Part shown: positions 32,236 through 40,084 of the stretch, in pieces
Position numbering within the stretch: the stretch's first letter is position 1
Layout of the letters: each line of letters starts with the position of its first letter
Program-made: the position numbers and the translations under genes
The notes under the pieces: generated by a model
The model's database searches: none
What the model saw: the letters and a program-made list of their open reading frames with translations, nothing else
Told to the model about the DNA's origin: nothing
From: Patescibacteria group bacterium
GTDB taxonomy: Bacteria; Patescibacteriota; Microgenomatia; UBA1400; PJMF01
Assembly: GCA_018816385.1 (NCBI GenBank)
Contig: JAHIVK010000023.1
Location: forward strand, 1 to 41,958
DNA: 41,958 nt
Direction: 5' to 3'

Positions 32236-32949
32236 ATGCTAAAAATCAACTTTTCCCATCTGTTATTAATCCCAGTCATTCTGGCCAGCGGTTTACTGCT
32301 GTCTGGTTGCGGACCAAAACCTGCATCAGATAATGAGTTCATTCTGGACCTTAATCAAACAGACCAACCTACTCCCCAACAAGAAGCTCAACCAGACTCC
32401 GCCCAAATTCAAGATGATATCCAACTTCAAGACGATATTCAACAACCTACTCGAAAGGATCCCACTGTGAAAACCCTAGCCGACTTTGCCCCAATTGAGA
32501 CCAAACAGGTGACAATGACCACCACTAAAGGTGACATTGTCATCGAGTTATTTAGAGATCAGGCGCCTCTGACCACGCTCAACTTTCTATCCTTGGCCAA
32601 AGAGAAATTTTATGACGGCATTATTTTCCACCGGGTGGTACCTGGCTTTGTGGTTCAAGTGGGTGATCCCACCACCAAAGACCCCAACAGTCCCAATCCT
32701 CCCGGCACTGGAGGACCCGGTTACACTATTGCCGACGAATTTAGTCCCCAACTCAGGCACAGCCAAGCCGGTATTGTCTCAATGGCCAACTCTGGACCAA
32801 ACACCGGTGGCAGTCAAATATTTATCACCCTCGACGCCACTCCTCACTTGGATGACATCCACGCGGTCTTTGGTCAAGTCACCAGTGGCATGGACGTGGT
32901 AAACTCGATTAGCCAAGGTGACAAAATTATCAGCATCGCTCTCCAGTAG
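32236..32949 (+). CDS. Lipoprotein cyclophilin-type peptidyl-prolyl isomerase
   Basis: About 237 aa. The signal peptide MLKINFSHLLLIPVILASG ends at a lipobox LLSGC, so the protein is lipid-anchored outside the membrane. A Gln/Asp-rich linker (QIQDDIQLQDDIQQ) precedes the cyclophilin domain with IELFRDQAPLTTLNF, FYDGIIFHRVVPGFVVQVGD, GPNTGGSQIFITL and HLDDIHAVFGQV, including the catalytic-site Arg and Phe. It helps fold exported proteins. I use ATG 32236, not the track's 32218, because the latter lies upstream of the -10 box. Confidence 0.92.
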   Translation: MLKINFSHLLLIPVILASGLLLSGCGPKPASDNEFILDLNQTDQPTPQQEAQPDSAQIQDDIQLQDDIQQPTRKDPTVKTLADFAPIETKQVTMTTTKGDIVIELFRDQAPLTTLNFLSLAKEKFYDGIIFHRVVPGFVVQVGDPTTKDPNSPNPPGTGGPGYTIADEFSPQLRHSQAGIVSMANSGPNTGGSQIFITLDATPHLDDIHAVFGQVTSGMDVVNSISQGDKIISIALQ

Positions 32950-34546
32950 TTTTAGTCGAGTCGTCAAACGATCGCTGGTGATATTTTTCTTTTTTTTTCT
33001 GCTGATGGCTGGCTGGCTAGTTATTTGGAGTCTAATTTCGGTCTCTAGTCTCAAACAGCTGCAATTTGACCAATCAGCTCGCCAGGCACAAATGGCTTTA
33101 GCTGTTACAAAACCAATCAATTTTATTTCTAACAATCAATTGTCTCTGATGACTACCTGGCAAGCAGGTTTAAAACTAGTCACATTACTTCCCGAGTGGA
33201 ACAAATATCTAACCTCCTCAAACATTAATAGTACTTCATCAGAAGAAACCCAACTTCTGCCACCTCAATTTATGACTCAAACATTTGCTGGTCTTGATCA
33301 AATTAGCCAGCACCAATCCAAAATTAAACTTTTCTCCCAACTCACCCCCAAACCCATGGCTAACTTTCTAAACTTCTGGCAAGCTCATAGCCCAGAACTT
33401 AAAACATTAATATCTGATTATCTATTGAACGACCACACGATTTTACTTGTCTTTCAGAACAGTCATGAATTAAGAGCGACCGGAGGCTTCATGGGTTCTT
33501 ATGCTCTGCTCAAAACTAAGTCTGGCCAAATAGAATCCTTAGTAGTGGAAGATATTTATGATGCAGATGGCCAATTTACTGGTTTCGTGTCCGCTCCACC
33601 TGGGGTTCAAGAGTACCTAAGCAGTGCTCGAGGCATGAGACTGCCGGATAGCAATTGGCAAGCCGAGTTTAGCCAATCAGCCCAAAATATTCTTCAATAT
33701 TTTGCGCTGGGCAACAGGTCAAATATTGACACGGTTATGGCCGTTAATCACTCAGTCCTGGAAAATCTACTCCAGCTAACTGGTCCCGTTTATCTGCCCG
33801 ATTATCACCAGACGATCACCGCCGAAACAGCCGTCAACCTACTGGAAAACCGACCTGGTGCTTTTTTTGCTGGCAGTGGGCAAAAAAAGCACCTGATTTC
33901 CCAACTCTTGAATCAAATGATGCTCAAAACAGAAGATTTGACCACTGACGACTGGTCAAAGCTATTGGCACTTTTACCTCGATTTGTGTCTCAAAAAGAT
34001 TTGCAAATTTACAGCATTCAACCTAAACTCCAAGCCAAGTTAGAGCAACTCAATCTAACTGGCTCTTGGACCTGGCCAGAAAACACGGACTTAATTGGTT
34101 GGGTGGAATCAAACGTGGGTATCAACAAGGTCAATAAATATGTCACCAGATCGCTGGAAATTGAACTCAAGCAGTACCAAACCCAGATTTTTGCTCAATT
34201 TGATAACACCGATTCTCTGCAATACACCAATTATCAAAGGGTTTATATACCTAGTCAGTGGCAAGTAGTGTCGGTAGTTGATCATCAAAAGGAGATTGTT
34301 GACTGGCACCTGGAAATAATTGAATTGGCTAGTGGCCAAACAGTTGGGGAAATTGGCTTTCTAATGTTGGTACCAGGTTATGGTCAGCAAGCTATCAGCC
34401 TAGTTTTTGACCGCAGAAACAATCCACTGACTGAAGGCAAAAAAGTCTATTTACCCAAACAATCCGGTTTGCCCCCCGTGCCAATCACCATCACTCGAAC
34501 CGAGTCAACCGTTACGCTGGTTTGGGAAAAAGATGAGATACTCTAA
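32918..34546 (+). CDS. DUF4012 membrane-anchored extracellular protein
   Basis: Up to 542 aa, GTG start overlapping the cyclophilin gene by 32 nt, so they are coupled; the exact start is uncertain. One membrane helix at about 19-40, then a large outside part. The conserved DUF4012 block is LLVFQNSHELRATGGFMGSY (PF13196), followed by DIYDADGQF and NRSNIDTVMAVNHSVLENLL. This family is frequent in CPR and Gram-positive bacteria and related in architecture to LytR-CpsA-Psr-type surface proteins, but its activity is not established to my knowledge. A perfect 14-bp hairpin occurs in the coding sequence at 33857-33893. Confidence 0.85.
   Translation: MTKLSASLSSSFSRVVKRSLVIFFFFFLLMAGWLVIWSLISVSSLKQLQFDQSARQAQMALAVTKPINFISNNQLSLMTTWQAGLKLVTLLPEWNKYLTSSNINSTSSEETQLLPPQFMTQTFAGLDQISQHQSKIKLFSQLTPKPMANFLNFWQAHSPELKTLISDYLLNDHTILLVFQNSHELRATGGFMGSYALLKTKSGQIESLVVEDIYDADGQFTGFVSAPPGVQEYLSSARGMRLPDSNWQAEFSQSAQNILQYFALGNRSNIDTVMAVNHSVLENLLQLTGPVYLPDYHQTITAETAVNLLENRPGAFFAGSGQKKHLISQLLNQMMLKTEDLTTDDWSKLLALLPRFVSQKDLQIYSIQPKLQAKLEQLNLTGSWTWPENTDLIGWVESNVGINKVNKYVTRSLEIELKQYQTQIFAQFDNTDSLQYTNYQRVYIPSQWQVVSVVDHQKEIVDWHLEIIELASGQTVGEIGFLMLVPGYGQQAISLVFDRRNNPLTEGKKVYLPKQSGLPPVPITITRTESTVTLVWEKDEIL
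33857..33893 (+). other. Perfect 14-bp hairpin with T7/A7 tracts inside the DUF4012 gene
   Basis: GGTGCTTTTTTTGC (33857-33870), a 9-nt loop, and GCAAAAAAAGCACC (33880-33893) are exact reverse complements. The homopolymer tracts are potential slippage sites, and the RNA would form a strong stem within the coding region. Confidence 0.7.
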
Positions 34547-34556
34547 CTTCTCCAGA

Positions 34557-34564
34557 TGTTACAA
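34557..34564 (+). promoter_or_regulatory. Extended -10 promoter of prfB
   Basis: TGTTACAAT (TG-T-TACAAT) stands in the 84-bp gap after the DUF4012 gene, with an expected leader of about 60 nt before prfB. Confidence 0.45.
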
Positions 34565-34630
34565 TAAAGTGAACTGGTAGCAAGAAAAGTAAAGCTAGCC
34601 AGGAGGCTGTTTTGGAATTGAGGCTCAAGT

Positions 34631-35740
34631 ATGCAAACTAAACTCAGAGATGACTTTCAAACTGCTCTTGATGAAGCTAACCAATTAATTAGTCAGTTGT
34701 CGTCAACCACAGACCTGGAAAATCAAATCAAGGATTTAGAACAAAAAACTCTCCAGCCCAATTTTTGGCAGACAGATGGGGCCCAACCGACTATGAAAAA
34801 GATGTCGGGACTCAAAAATTATCTTGAGGAAGTTGGGTCACTTCAACAAGCTAAAGAAGATGTTCAAGCGGTCTTGGATTTGAGTAGTGCCGATTCAGCA
34901 GATCAGACTCCAGATCAAACTGAGTTAGAAAAAGAGGCCGAATCAGAACTCCGAAAACTGACTAAAATTCTGGCCAAGCTCAAGATTAAGCAATTCCTCA
35001 GCGGACCCTACGATAAACTGGGTGCCATTATCTCGATTCACTCTGGTCAGGGAGGTAGTGAAGCCATGGACTGGGCGGAAATGTTAAGTCGGATGTACAC
35101 TAGATACTTTGAGCGGCAAAACTGGTCATGCAAGTTACTGCATATGTCACCTGGAGAAACAGCCGGCATTAAGGCCGTCGAGTACTTAGTAGAGGCGCCT
35201 TTTGCCTACGGATATCTAAAAAAAGAAAAAGGTACTCACCGCTTGGTCCGCTTAAGCCCCTTCAATGCCGATAGTCTCCGCCAAACTTCGTTTGCTTTGG
35301 TTGAAGTTATTCCTTTAATTGAAGCTGATGATACCAATCTTGAAGTATCTGACTCTGATCTGTCATGGAAGTTTTCCAGGTCGGGTGGAGCTGGTGGCCA
35401 AAATGTCAACAAGGTTAATACTGCAGTTGAGTTAACACATTTACCCACAGGTTTGGTAGTAACTTGTCGAGAAGAACGCAGTCAAGTTCAAAACAAAGAC
35501 AGAGCTTTGCAAAAACTTAAGGGTTTACTGGCTAAACAAGAAGAAACCAAACACCTCCAAGAACTGGCCAAAGAAAAAGGTGTTCATCAACAGGCCAGCT
35601 GGGGTAGTCAAATCAGAAATTACGTGCTACATCCATACAATATGGTGAAAGACACTCGCACCGGTGTGGAAACCAGTGACACTCACGGCGTGCTGGACGG
35701 CGATTTGGACGAATTCATTCAGGCAGAGATACAGATTTAA
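34631..35740 (+). CDS. prfB: Peptide chain release factor 2
   Basis: 369 aa, full length in a single frame. The stop-codon recognition motif SPF is in RLVRLSPFNADS, and the peptidyl-tRNA hydrolysis motif GGQ is in SRSGGAGGQNVNK. It releases proteins at UGA and UAA, so UGA is a stop in this organism. The programmed +1 frameshift found in many prfB genes is absent: the N-terminal region that usually contains it reads through without a TGA. TTGAGG at 7 nt spacing serves as ribosome-binding site. An AGGAGG 25 nt upstream of the ATG is not at usable distance. Confidence 0.95.
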   Translation: MQTKLRDDFQTALDEANQLISQLSSTTDLENQIKDLEQKTLQPNFWQTDGAQPTMKKMSGLKNYLEEVGSLQQAKEDVQAVLDLSSADSADQTPDQTELEKEAESELRKLTKILAKLKIKQFLSGPYDKLGAIISIHSGQGGSEAMDWAEMLSRMYTRYFERQNWSCKLLHMSPGETAGIKAVEYLVEAPFAYGYLKKEKGTHRLVRLSPFNADSLRQTSFALVEVIPLIEADDTNLEVSDSDLSWKFSRSGGAGGQNVNKVNTAVELTHLPTGLVVTCREERSQVQNKDRALQKLKGLLAKQEETKHLQELAKEKGVHQQASWGSQIRNYVLHPYNMVKDTRTGVETSDTHGVLDGDLDEFIQAEIQI

Positions 35741-35784
35741 CGAACAGTTACGTTATTTTCCCCCTGTTTTGTCTGATATATTTT

Positions 35785-35792
35785 GATATAAT
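35785..35792 (+). promoter_or_regulatory. Extended -10 promoter of the 35864 orphan
   Basis: TTGATATAAT (TG-A-TATAAT) with the same extended -10 core as other accessory genes. A leader of about 65 nt runs to the ATG. Confidence 0.5.
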
Positions 35793-35863
35793 AATTGTAT
35801 ACCTCAACTGCAAAACCTTATAAAGGGTGTGATAAAATAATCTGGAGCAACGAAAGGATAAAA

Positions 35864-36211
35864 ATGACAAAAGAAGGTGTTTCCACTTCTGAACTCGAGG
35901 GTATATGTCAATCGATTATTGGTTTGATGGACTCTGATCGTGGAGTTTCATATCTAAGTCAAATTTTACATGACATATTATGTCAAATTGATTCTCACCC
36001 TGGCTCACTCGAAACAAAACGTAAAGTACTAGAGCTGATGGCTAAAAAAATACAAGTAAGAATTGGTGATATTCTTCGCGAAATCGACTTTTTGATAGTG
36101 GAAGAATCCCAGAAAAAAGGCGATGATATGTATCTACTAGCGAAACTAAATGTGCTTGCAACTCAATTGAATGGCATATACGGGGCTATAAATATACGTT
36201 TGCATAAGTAA
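35864..36211 (+). CDS. Orphan small helical protein
   Basis: 115 aa from the ATG at 35864, chosen because AAAGGA lies just upstream; the track's earlier TTG lies at the likely transcription start. Mostly helical: SELEGICQSIIGLMDSDRG, YLSQILHDILCQIDSHPGS, VLELMAKKIQVRIGDILREIDFLIVEE and LLAKLNVLATQLNGIYGAI. No membrane segment or catalytic motif. It stands between prfB and an inserted-looking EamA cassette. The base composition appears more A/T-rich than the neighbours. No family is recognised. Confidence 0.6.
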   Translation: MTKEGVSTSELEGICQSIIGLMDSDRGVSYLSQILHDILCQIDSHPGSLETKRKVLELMAKKIQVRIGDILREIDFLIVEESQKKGDDMYLLAKLNVLATQLNGIYGAINIRLHK

Positions 36212-36267
36212 CTGTTAGTCTAAATTCAAACACTCCTCACAAAATCTCTTTGCTCTTCAGCTTTAGC

Positions 36268-36292
36268 AGTTGTCAAATAGTGAATAAACTCG
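36268..36292. repeat. 25-bp perfect direct repeat, left copy
   Basis: AGTTGTCAAATAGTGAATAA plus five more bases is identical to 37477-37501, and similarity continues through TATAC. It looks like a duplicate of the promoter of the 37517 gene, now facing the end of the EamA gene. Confidence 0.9.
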
Positions 36293-36316
36293 ATATACCA
36301 TACAGTCAGTATTTGT

Positions 36317-37240
36317 TTACTGAGGCTCAACTACAGCCAATTTTTTCGATTTAAGTCGTAAGCTCAAAAAAATCATTTTGACATTTGGAACTATATTAGC
36401 CAATAAAATAAATACACCCCCTGCAATTTCCATTCCAGTCGGATACTCTCCAAACACCATTGCTCCAAAGATAAGCGCAAAGAATAATTCGAGCGATAGC
36501 ACGATCGATCCTAATCCAAGATCGAAATTCTTAAAACCAACGAGCAGTAGGTAATTAACAATTACAAGTAATGCCCCAAATAATCCACCAATAATCCAAG
36601 CCGTAGTCGAAATTGATCCTAGATAGCTCAAACTTTGATTGAAGTAACTCATCATAAAACCTGAAATTAATACACCTCCCACTGCTGTGAGTGACACCAA
36701 CACTACCTTGCTTATCTTCCCTGATAAATCTTTTCTAAACCCATTGGCAGAGCCATCAAGTACTCCACTGATCACACCTGCAATTAAACCAAGGTTAATA
36801 CTTCTATTGGTAAAAGGAAAGGCAAATAGCGCAATGCCAATCAACACCAACGTAAGCGATATCCACTTCTCAGCATTAAGTTTTTCATGAAAGAAGAAAA
36901 TACCCACCACCCAACCAGTCAAGATCGTGCCAACATAAAAAGCAAAAGTGGCCAAAGCTATTTTGGTATTTAGCATAGCCACGTTATAGGCAATCACTGC
37001 CAAAGGGACGAGCAAAATATAGAAAAATAGGTTAAGTTTTTTTACTTTACTCCAGTTAATATTCTTGAGTTGCCTTGTGAAGATGACAATCAATATCGCA
37101 AAAATAAAGGCGAATCCATTTCTCAACACCACCTGCTGGTAGATTGACATTTCCTGATTAAGCAACCTGATCCAGATGCCAAATGTACCAAAGGCCAGAG
37201 CTGAAAAGAATAAGGCTGAGAAACCAAGGGCTTTGTTCAT
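36317..37240 (-). CDS. EamA/DMT-superfamily transporter
   Basis: 307 aa with ten membrane helices in two EamA repeats. The first half has LFFSALAFGTFGIWIRLL and the LLVPLAVIAYNVAMLNTKIALATFAFYV segment; the second repeat starts near SINLGLIAGVISGVLDGSANGFR and ends with SLELFFALIFGAMVFGEYPTGMEIAGGVFIL (family-typical E-P-x-G near the end). These proteins export metabolites or amino acids by exchange. The gene follows the hydrolase remnant by 3 nt. It is flanked by direct repeats and more A/T-rich than neighbours, so it may be a gained cassette. Confidence 0.88.
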   Translation of the reverse strand: MNKALGFSALFFSALAFGTFGIWIRLLNQEMSIYQQVVLRNGFAFIFAILIVIFTRQLKNINWSKVKKLNLFFYILLVPLAVIAYNVAMLNTKIALATFAFYVGTILTGWVVGIFFFHEKLNAEKWISLTLVLIGIALFAFPFTNRSINLGLIAGVISGVLDGSANGFRKDLSGKISKVVLVSLTAVGGVLISGFMMSYFNQSLSYLGSISTTAWIIGGLFGALLVIVNYLLLVGFKNFDLGLGSIVLSLELFFALIFGAMVFGEYPTGMEIAGGVFILLANIVPNVKMIFLSLRLKSKKLAVVEPQ

Positions 37241-37243
37241 ACT

Positions 37244-37389
37244 TTATTTACCACTGAGCACAAACGCACTAACCTCTGCTGCCATTTCAGCTTCATGACT
37301 GCTACCCGCCTATTGTTTGATGGCACAAAATAGCCGTGCAGATAAAGACCATCTGAGGTTGACACATGAAGAAGAGAATTGTTGTGCAT
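37244..37389 (-). pseudogene. Collapsed alpha/beta-hydrolase remnant upstream of EamA
   Basis: From ATG at 37389 (after AAAGGATAAG) the minus strand reads MHNNSLLHVSTSDGLYLHGYF then VPSNNRRVAV, the start of an alpha/beta-hydrolase. In the next frame it continues HEAEMAAEVSAFVLSGK and TAA, which resembles the end of the same kind of protein with its catalytic His. The central part, about 200 residues in a full gene, is missing. The simplest reading is an internal deletion with a frameshift. The stop lies 3 nt before the EamA start, so the intact gene was once coupled to EamA. Confidence 0.6.
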
Positions 37390-37476
37390 CTTATCCTTTA
37401 TTGAGCGATTATATACGTAATTTTTCTTCTATCAATAATAATATCTAATGATTAGTATCTGTTTCTATACTTTGTT

Positions 37477-37508
37477 AGTTGTCAAATAGTGAATAAACTC
37501 GTTATACT
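37477..37508 (+). promoter_or_regulatory. Right direct-repeat copy, containing the promoter of the 37517 gene
   Basis: The 25-bp repeat (37477-37501) includes TTGTCA as -35, with TATACT (37503-37508) at 18 nt, ending 8 nt before the ATG at 37517. The transcript should have almost no leader. Confidence 0.65.
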
Positions 37509-37516
37509 ACTCAGAT

Positions 37517-38146
37517 ATGCATAAACTTGATCTCACTCAACAAGATTCAGCTCAATCTGACTTTAGCCAGCCAGAACCCATTCAACCTGCACCCACAGAG
37601 GAAATGGTAACTCAAACCCCTCAAACTAGTTCACCCACCCTTGACGAAACTGGCAGGGGGGCAGATAATCACTCTTCTCTGCACCCAATTGAATCAAACA
37701 CTATGAAACAAGCTCCTAAAATAATTACCCTGGTGGCTATCATTTTAGCCGTATCTGCTGGCGTAGCTACAGGCTTTGGTTCATATCGCCTGTCCCATCA
37801 GGTCGGTGATAGTGCCAGTTTTGGTGGCAAAAATATAGAGCAGGTGGCAACCGGTCAAGTTAATAATGGGGATGTCTTTGGAGCGCAAGATATTTCACTG
37901 TTTAAAGATCAGGCTGAAGGCTACTTGGAAAAAGGTGGCATTAATGGTGAGGGCTCTCACAAACTCTTAAGACCAGGTGGCATCTCTCAAACTGTTTATT
38001 TAACCTCTTCAGTCACTGATCTAGACAAACTGACCGATACACAGGTTAGAGTTTGGGGTGAAACCTTCAAAGGTCAACAAGCCGGCTGGCTGATGGATGT
38101 GGGTCGAGTTGAGGTGATTGATACCCAGGCAGAAAAACCCATCTAA
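37517..38146 (+). CDS. Single-pass membrane protein of CPR type, upstream of ftsE
   Basis: 209 aa. A disordered Gln/Pro/Thr-rich cytoplasmic part (1-62), one membrane helix (about 68-88) and an outside domain ending GSHKLLRPGGISQTVYLTSSVTDLDKLTDTQVRVWGETFKGQQAGWLMDVGRV (quoted to show the conserved block). That block recalls proteins I associate with CPR genomes, and the fold reads like a small OB-type barrel. The gene lies 43 nt before ftsE, which has its own -10 box. A link to division or to the envelope is possible; the function is unknown. Confidence 0.7.
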   Translation: MHKLDLTQQDSAQSDFSQPEPIQPAPTEEMVTQTPQTSSPTLDETGRGADNHSSLHPIESNTMKQAPKIITLVAIILAVSAGVATGFGSYRLSHQVGDSASFGGKNIEQVATGQVNNGDVFGAQDISLFKDQAEGYLEKGGINGEGSHKLLRPGGISQTVYLTSSVTDLDKLTDTQVRVWGETFKGQQAGWLMDVGRVEVIDTQAEKPI

Positions 38147-38177
38147 TAAGCGATTGCGCACTCAGGGGTAAGTCTAG

Positions 38178-38183
38178 TACACT
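38178..38183 (+). promoter_or_regulatory. -10 box of ftsE
   Basis: TACACT, with TTGCGC 18 nt upstream, ends 6 nt before the ftsE ATG at 38190, giving a leaderless transcript. Confidence 0.55.
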
Positions 38184-38189
38184 AGACCC

Positions 38190-39203
38190 ATGATTCGTTT
38201 TGAAAAAGTCACTAAACAGTTCTCTCTCCAATCCTTTGGAGCTTTGGATTTGTCTTTTGATATCGAACCTGGAGAAATGGTTTTTATCACTGGCAAAAGT
38301 GGCAGTGGCAAAACAACTTTGGGTAGACTAATCACTAAAGAATACTCACCTAGCTCTGGAGAAGTGTTCTTTAACGATCAACCCTTAAGTCAAATTAAGT
38401 CAAACAAAATTCATCTGCATCGTCGCCAAGTAGGAGTGGTTTTTCAAGACTATCGTCTGCTACCCGAGTTAACAGCTTGGGAAAACATTGCCCTGCCTTT
38501 ATCAATTCTCAATTTATCCAAACCAGAAATTGATAAAAGAGTGACTGATTTGTTAACTTTGGTGTCTCTAGCAGAAAAAGGCAGTCTTTTCCCCAGTCAG
38601 TTGTCTGGAGGCGAAGCTCAAAGAGTTAGTATCGCTCGAGCTTTAGCTATGAGTCCCCAAGTCTTGTTTGCCGATGAACCGACGGGCAATCTGGATCCAG
38701 ACACAGCTCTAGAAATCTCTCAAATTCTCTCCAAAATTAATTCGCTCGGCACCACTATTCTGTTTGCTACCCACAATCCAGATCTAGTTGCCAATTCACC
38801 TAAGTATCGCTTAATTCAACTGGAAAATGGTAAATTAGTCCAAGATACTGGTGCAAAAGACAAACCAAAATCAGAACCTCTTGAAACTAAACCGCTTGAA
38901 TCTAAACCGCTTGAATCTAAACCGCTTGAATCTAAACCGCTTGAATCTAAACCGCCAGTCCAAGATTCAGAAACAACCTCACCCAACAAAGTGGTGCCTC
39001 CAGACCAGGAAGGCGAGTTACCCAAGCGCACTCCCCTAACACCAAAATCTTGGAAAAGATTATTTAGTTGGGGTCTGCCCACATTAAAACTGCCTAATTT
39101 TAAGATTAAACCGGGTCCTAAAACCCCGTCCAAGGATCAAACAGAAAAACCTAAATCAAAGCCCATCAGCAAATCAGAAAAAAAGAAAATAAAGAAAGTC
39201 TAA
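38190..39203 (+). CDS. ftsE: Cell-division ATP-binding protein FtsE with a long repetitive tail
   Basis: 337 aa against about 225 for usual FtsE. The ABC domain (1-220) has Walker A ITGKSGSGKTT, Q-loop VVFQDYRLLP, signature LSGGEAQRVSIARAL, Walker B VLFADEPTGNLD and the switch His in ATHNP. The extra 115 residues carry five PLE(T/S)K repeats encoded by five 15-bp units, then a Pro/Lys-rich stretch with a basic end (KSEKKKIKKV). The tail could bind membrane, DNA or division proteins in the cytoplasm. FtsX starts 2 bases after the stop. FtsEX couples ATP hydrolysis to activation of an outside wall hydrolase. Confidence 0.93.
   Translation: MIRFEKVTKQFSLQSFGALDLSFDIEPGEMVFITGKSGSGKTTLGRLITKEYSPSSGEVFFNDQPLSQIKSNKIHLHRRQVGVVFQDYRLLPELTAWENIALPLSILNLSKPEIDKRVTDLLTLVSLAEKGSLFPSQLSGGEAQRVSIARALAMSPQVLFADEPTGNLDPDTALEISQILSKINSLGTTILFATHNPDLVANSPKYRLIQLENGKLVQDTGAKDKPKSEPLETKPLESKPLESKPLESKPLESKPPVQDSETTSPNKVVPPDQEGELPKRTPLTPKSWKRLFSWGLPTLKLPNFKIKPGPKTPSKDQTEKPKSKPISKSEKKKIKKV
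38880..38954. repeat. Five 15-bp tandem repeats within ftsE
   Basis: CTTGAAWCTAAACCG repeats at 38880, 38895, 38910, 38925 and 38940. The first unit has A where the others have T. Units are whole codons, so copy-number change keeps the frame. Confidence 0.95.
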
Positions 39204-39204
39204 T

Positions 39205-40074
39205 ATGTCAGCTCTTGCCTCTGCCTTAACTACCATTCGCCGAACGCCTTACCAGGCTTTGTCGGCAATTTTAATGGTCATGGTGACTTTTGTGGTGGGA
39301 TATAGTTTAAGTTTAATGATGTTGGGCGCCCAAATTGTGATTCAACACTTTGAATCTCAACCTCAAGTGATTGCTTTTTTTGAGCTGGGTGTAGGTCAAG
39401 CTCAAATTAACAAATTGAGTCAAGAAATAGCTCTAGACCCCAGTGTTAAAGAAGTTAAAACAGTCACTCAAGAGGATGCATTAGAGTTATATCAAACAGA
39501 AAATCAAGAAGACCAACTGCTACTTGAATTGGTGACAGCTGATATTCTGCCGGCCTCGATTGAGGTGAGCGCTTACCAAGTAGATGATTTGGCTAAAATT
39601 ACAGAAAAACTCCAAAAGCTGGAAGGCGTTGAAGAAGTTGTGTATCAAAAAGATGTTATCGAAGCTCTGTCGTCTTGGACCAAAGGCATTAAGTTAGTTG
39701 GCTTGATCACGGCTGGAGTTTTAGCTTTCATTTCTTTCTTGACCATTATGGTTTTGATCGGCCTCAAGGCCGCCACTCAGAAAGTAGCTATTGGTATTAT
39801 GAGGGTGATTGGCGCCAGTCGATCTTATGTCAAGTTACCATTTATTATTGAAGGGGTCTTGTATGGTCTGATGGGAGCAGTGGTGGGCTGGATTATCAGT
39901 ACAAGTTTGGCTCTTTACTTGACGCCTTGGGCGAGTGAGTTTTTGCGAGGAATTATTAGCTTCCCTCTGCCTATTGAGCTGTTTGCCATTCAACTGGGAA
40001 TTGGTTTAGTGGTTGGTTGTCTATTGGGTTGCTTAGCTGGCCTGGTGGCTGTTTCCAGGTTTATGAAATCATAG
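39205..40074 (+). CDS. ftsX: Cell-division membrane protein FtsX
   Basis: 289 aa. Four membrane helices (about 22-44, 168-190, 218-240, 262-286) and a large outside domain between the first two, with VIAFFELGVGQAQINKLSQEI and SIEVSAYQVDDLAKITEKLQ. The C-terminal part has the FtsX core AIGIMRVIGASRSYV. It forms the membrane part of FtsEX. AAAGAAAGTCTAATATG at the junction contains an arm-like piece of the dispersed repeat and acts as the immediate upstream region. The hydrolase gene that follows is its probable target. Confidence 0.92.
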   Translation: MSALASALTTIRRTPYQALSAILMVMVTFVVGYSLSLMMLGAQIVIQHFESQPQVIAFFELGVGQAQINKLSQEIALDPSVKEVKTVTQEDALELYQTENQEDQLLLELVTADILPASIEVSAYQVDDLAKITEKLQKLEGVEEVVYQKDVIEALSSWTKGIKLVGLITAGVLAFISFLTIMVLIGLKAATQKVAIGIMRVIGASRSYVKLPFIIEGVLYGLMGAVVGWIISTSLALYLTPWASEFLRGIISFPLPIELFAIQLGIGLVVGCLLGCLAGLVAVSRFMKS

Positions 40075-40084
40075 GTGATGCACA

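Noticed and set aside
34598-34645. Programmed frameshift site before prfB (AGGAGG followed by TGA)
   Set aside because: The TGA is in the same frame as the downstream ATG, not the preceding one, and the prfB N-terminus is already complete from ATG 34631.
37256-37389. An intact small protein MHNNSLLHV...VVNKV
   Set aside because: The frame after VAV gives a basic low-quality tail, while the other frame gives a convincing hydrolase end; a frameshifted remnant explains it better.
38816-39133. Minus-strand ORF with GLDSSGLDSSG repeats, and plus-strand ORF 38851..39039 with LNRLNLNR repeats
   Set aside because: Both are other-frame images of the 15-bp tandem repeat in ftsE.
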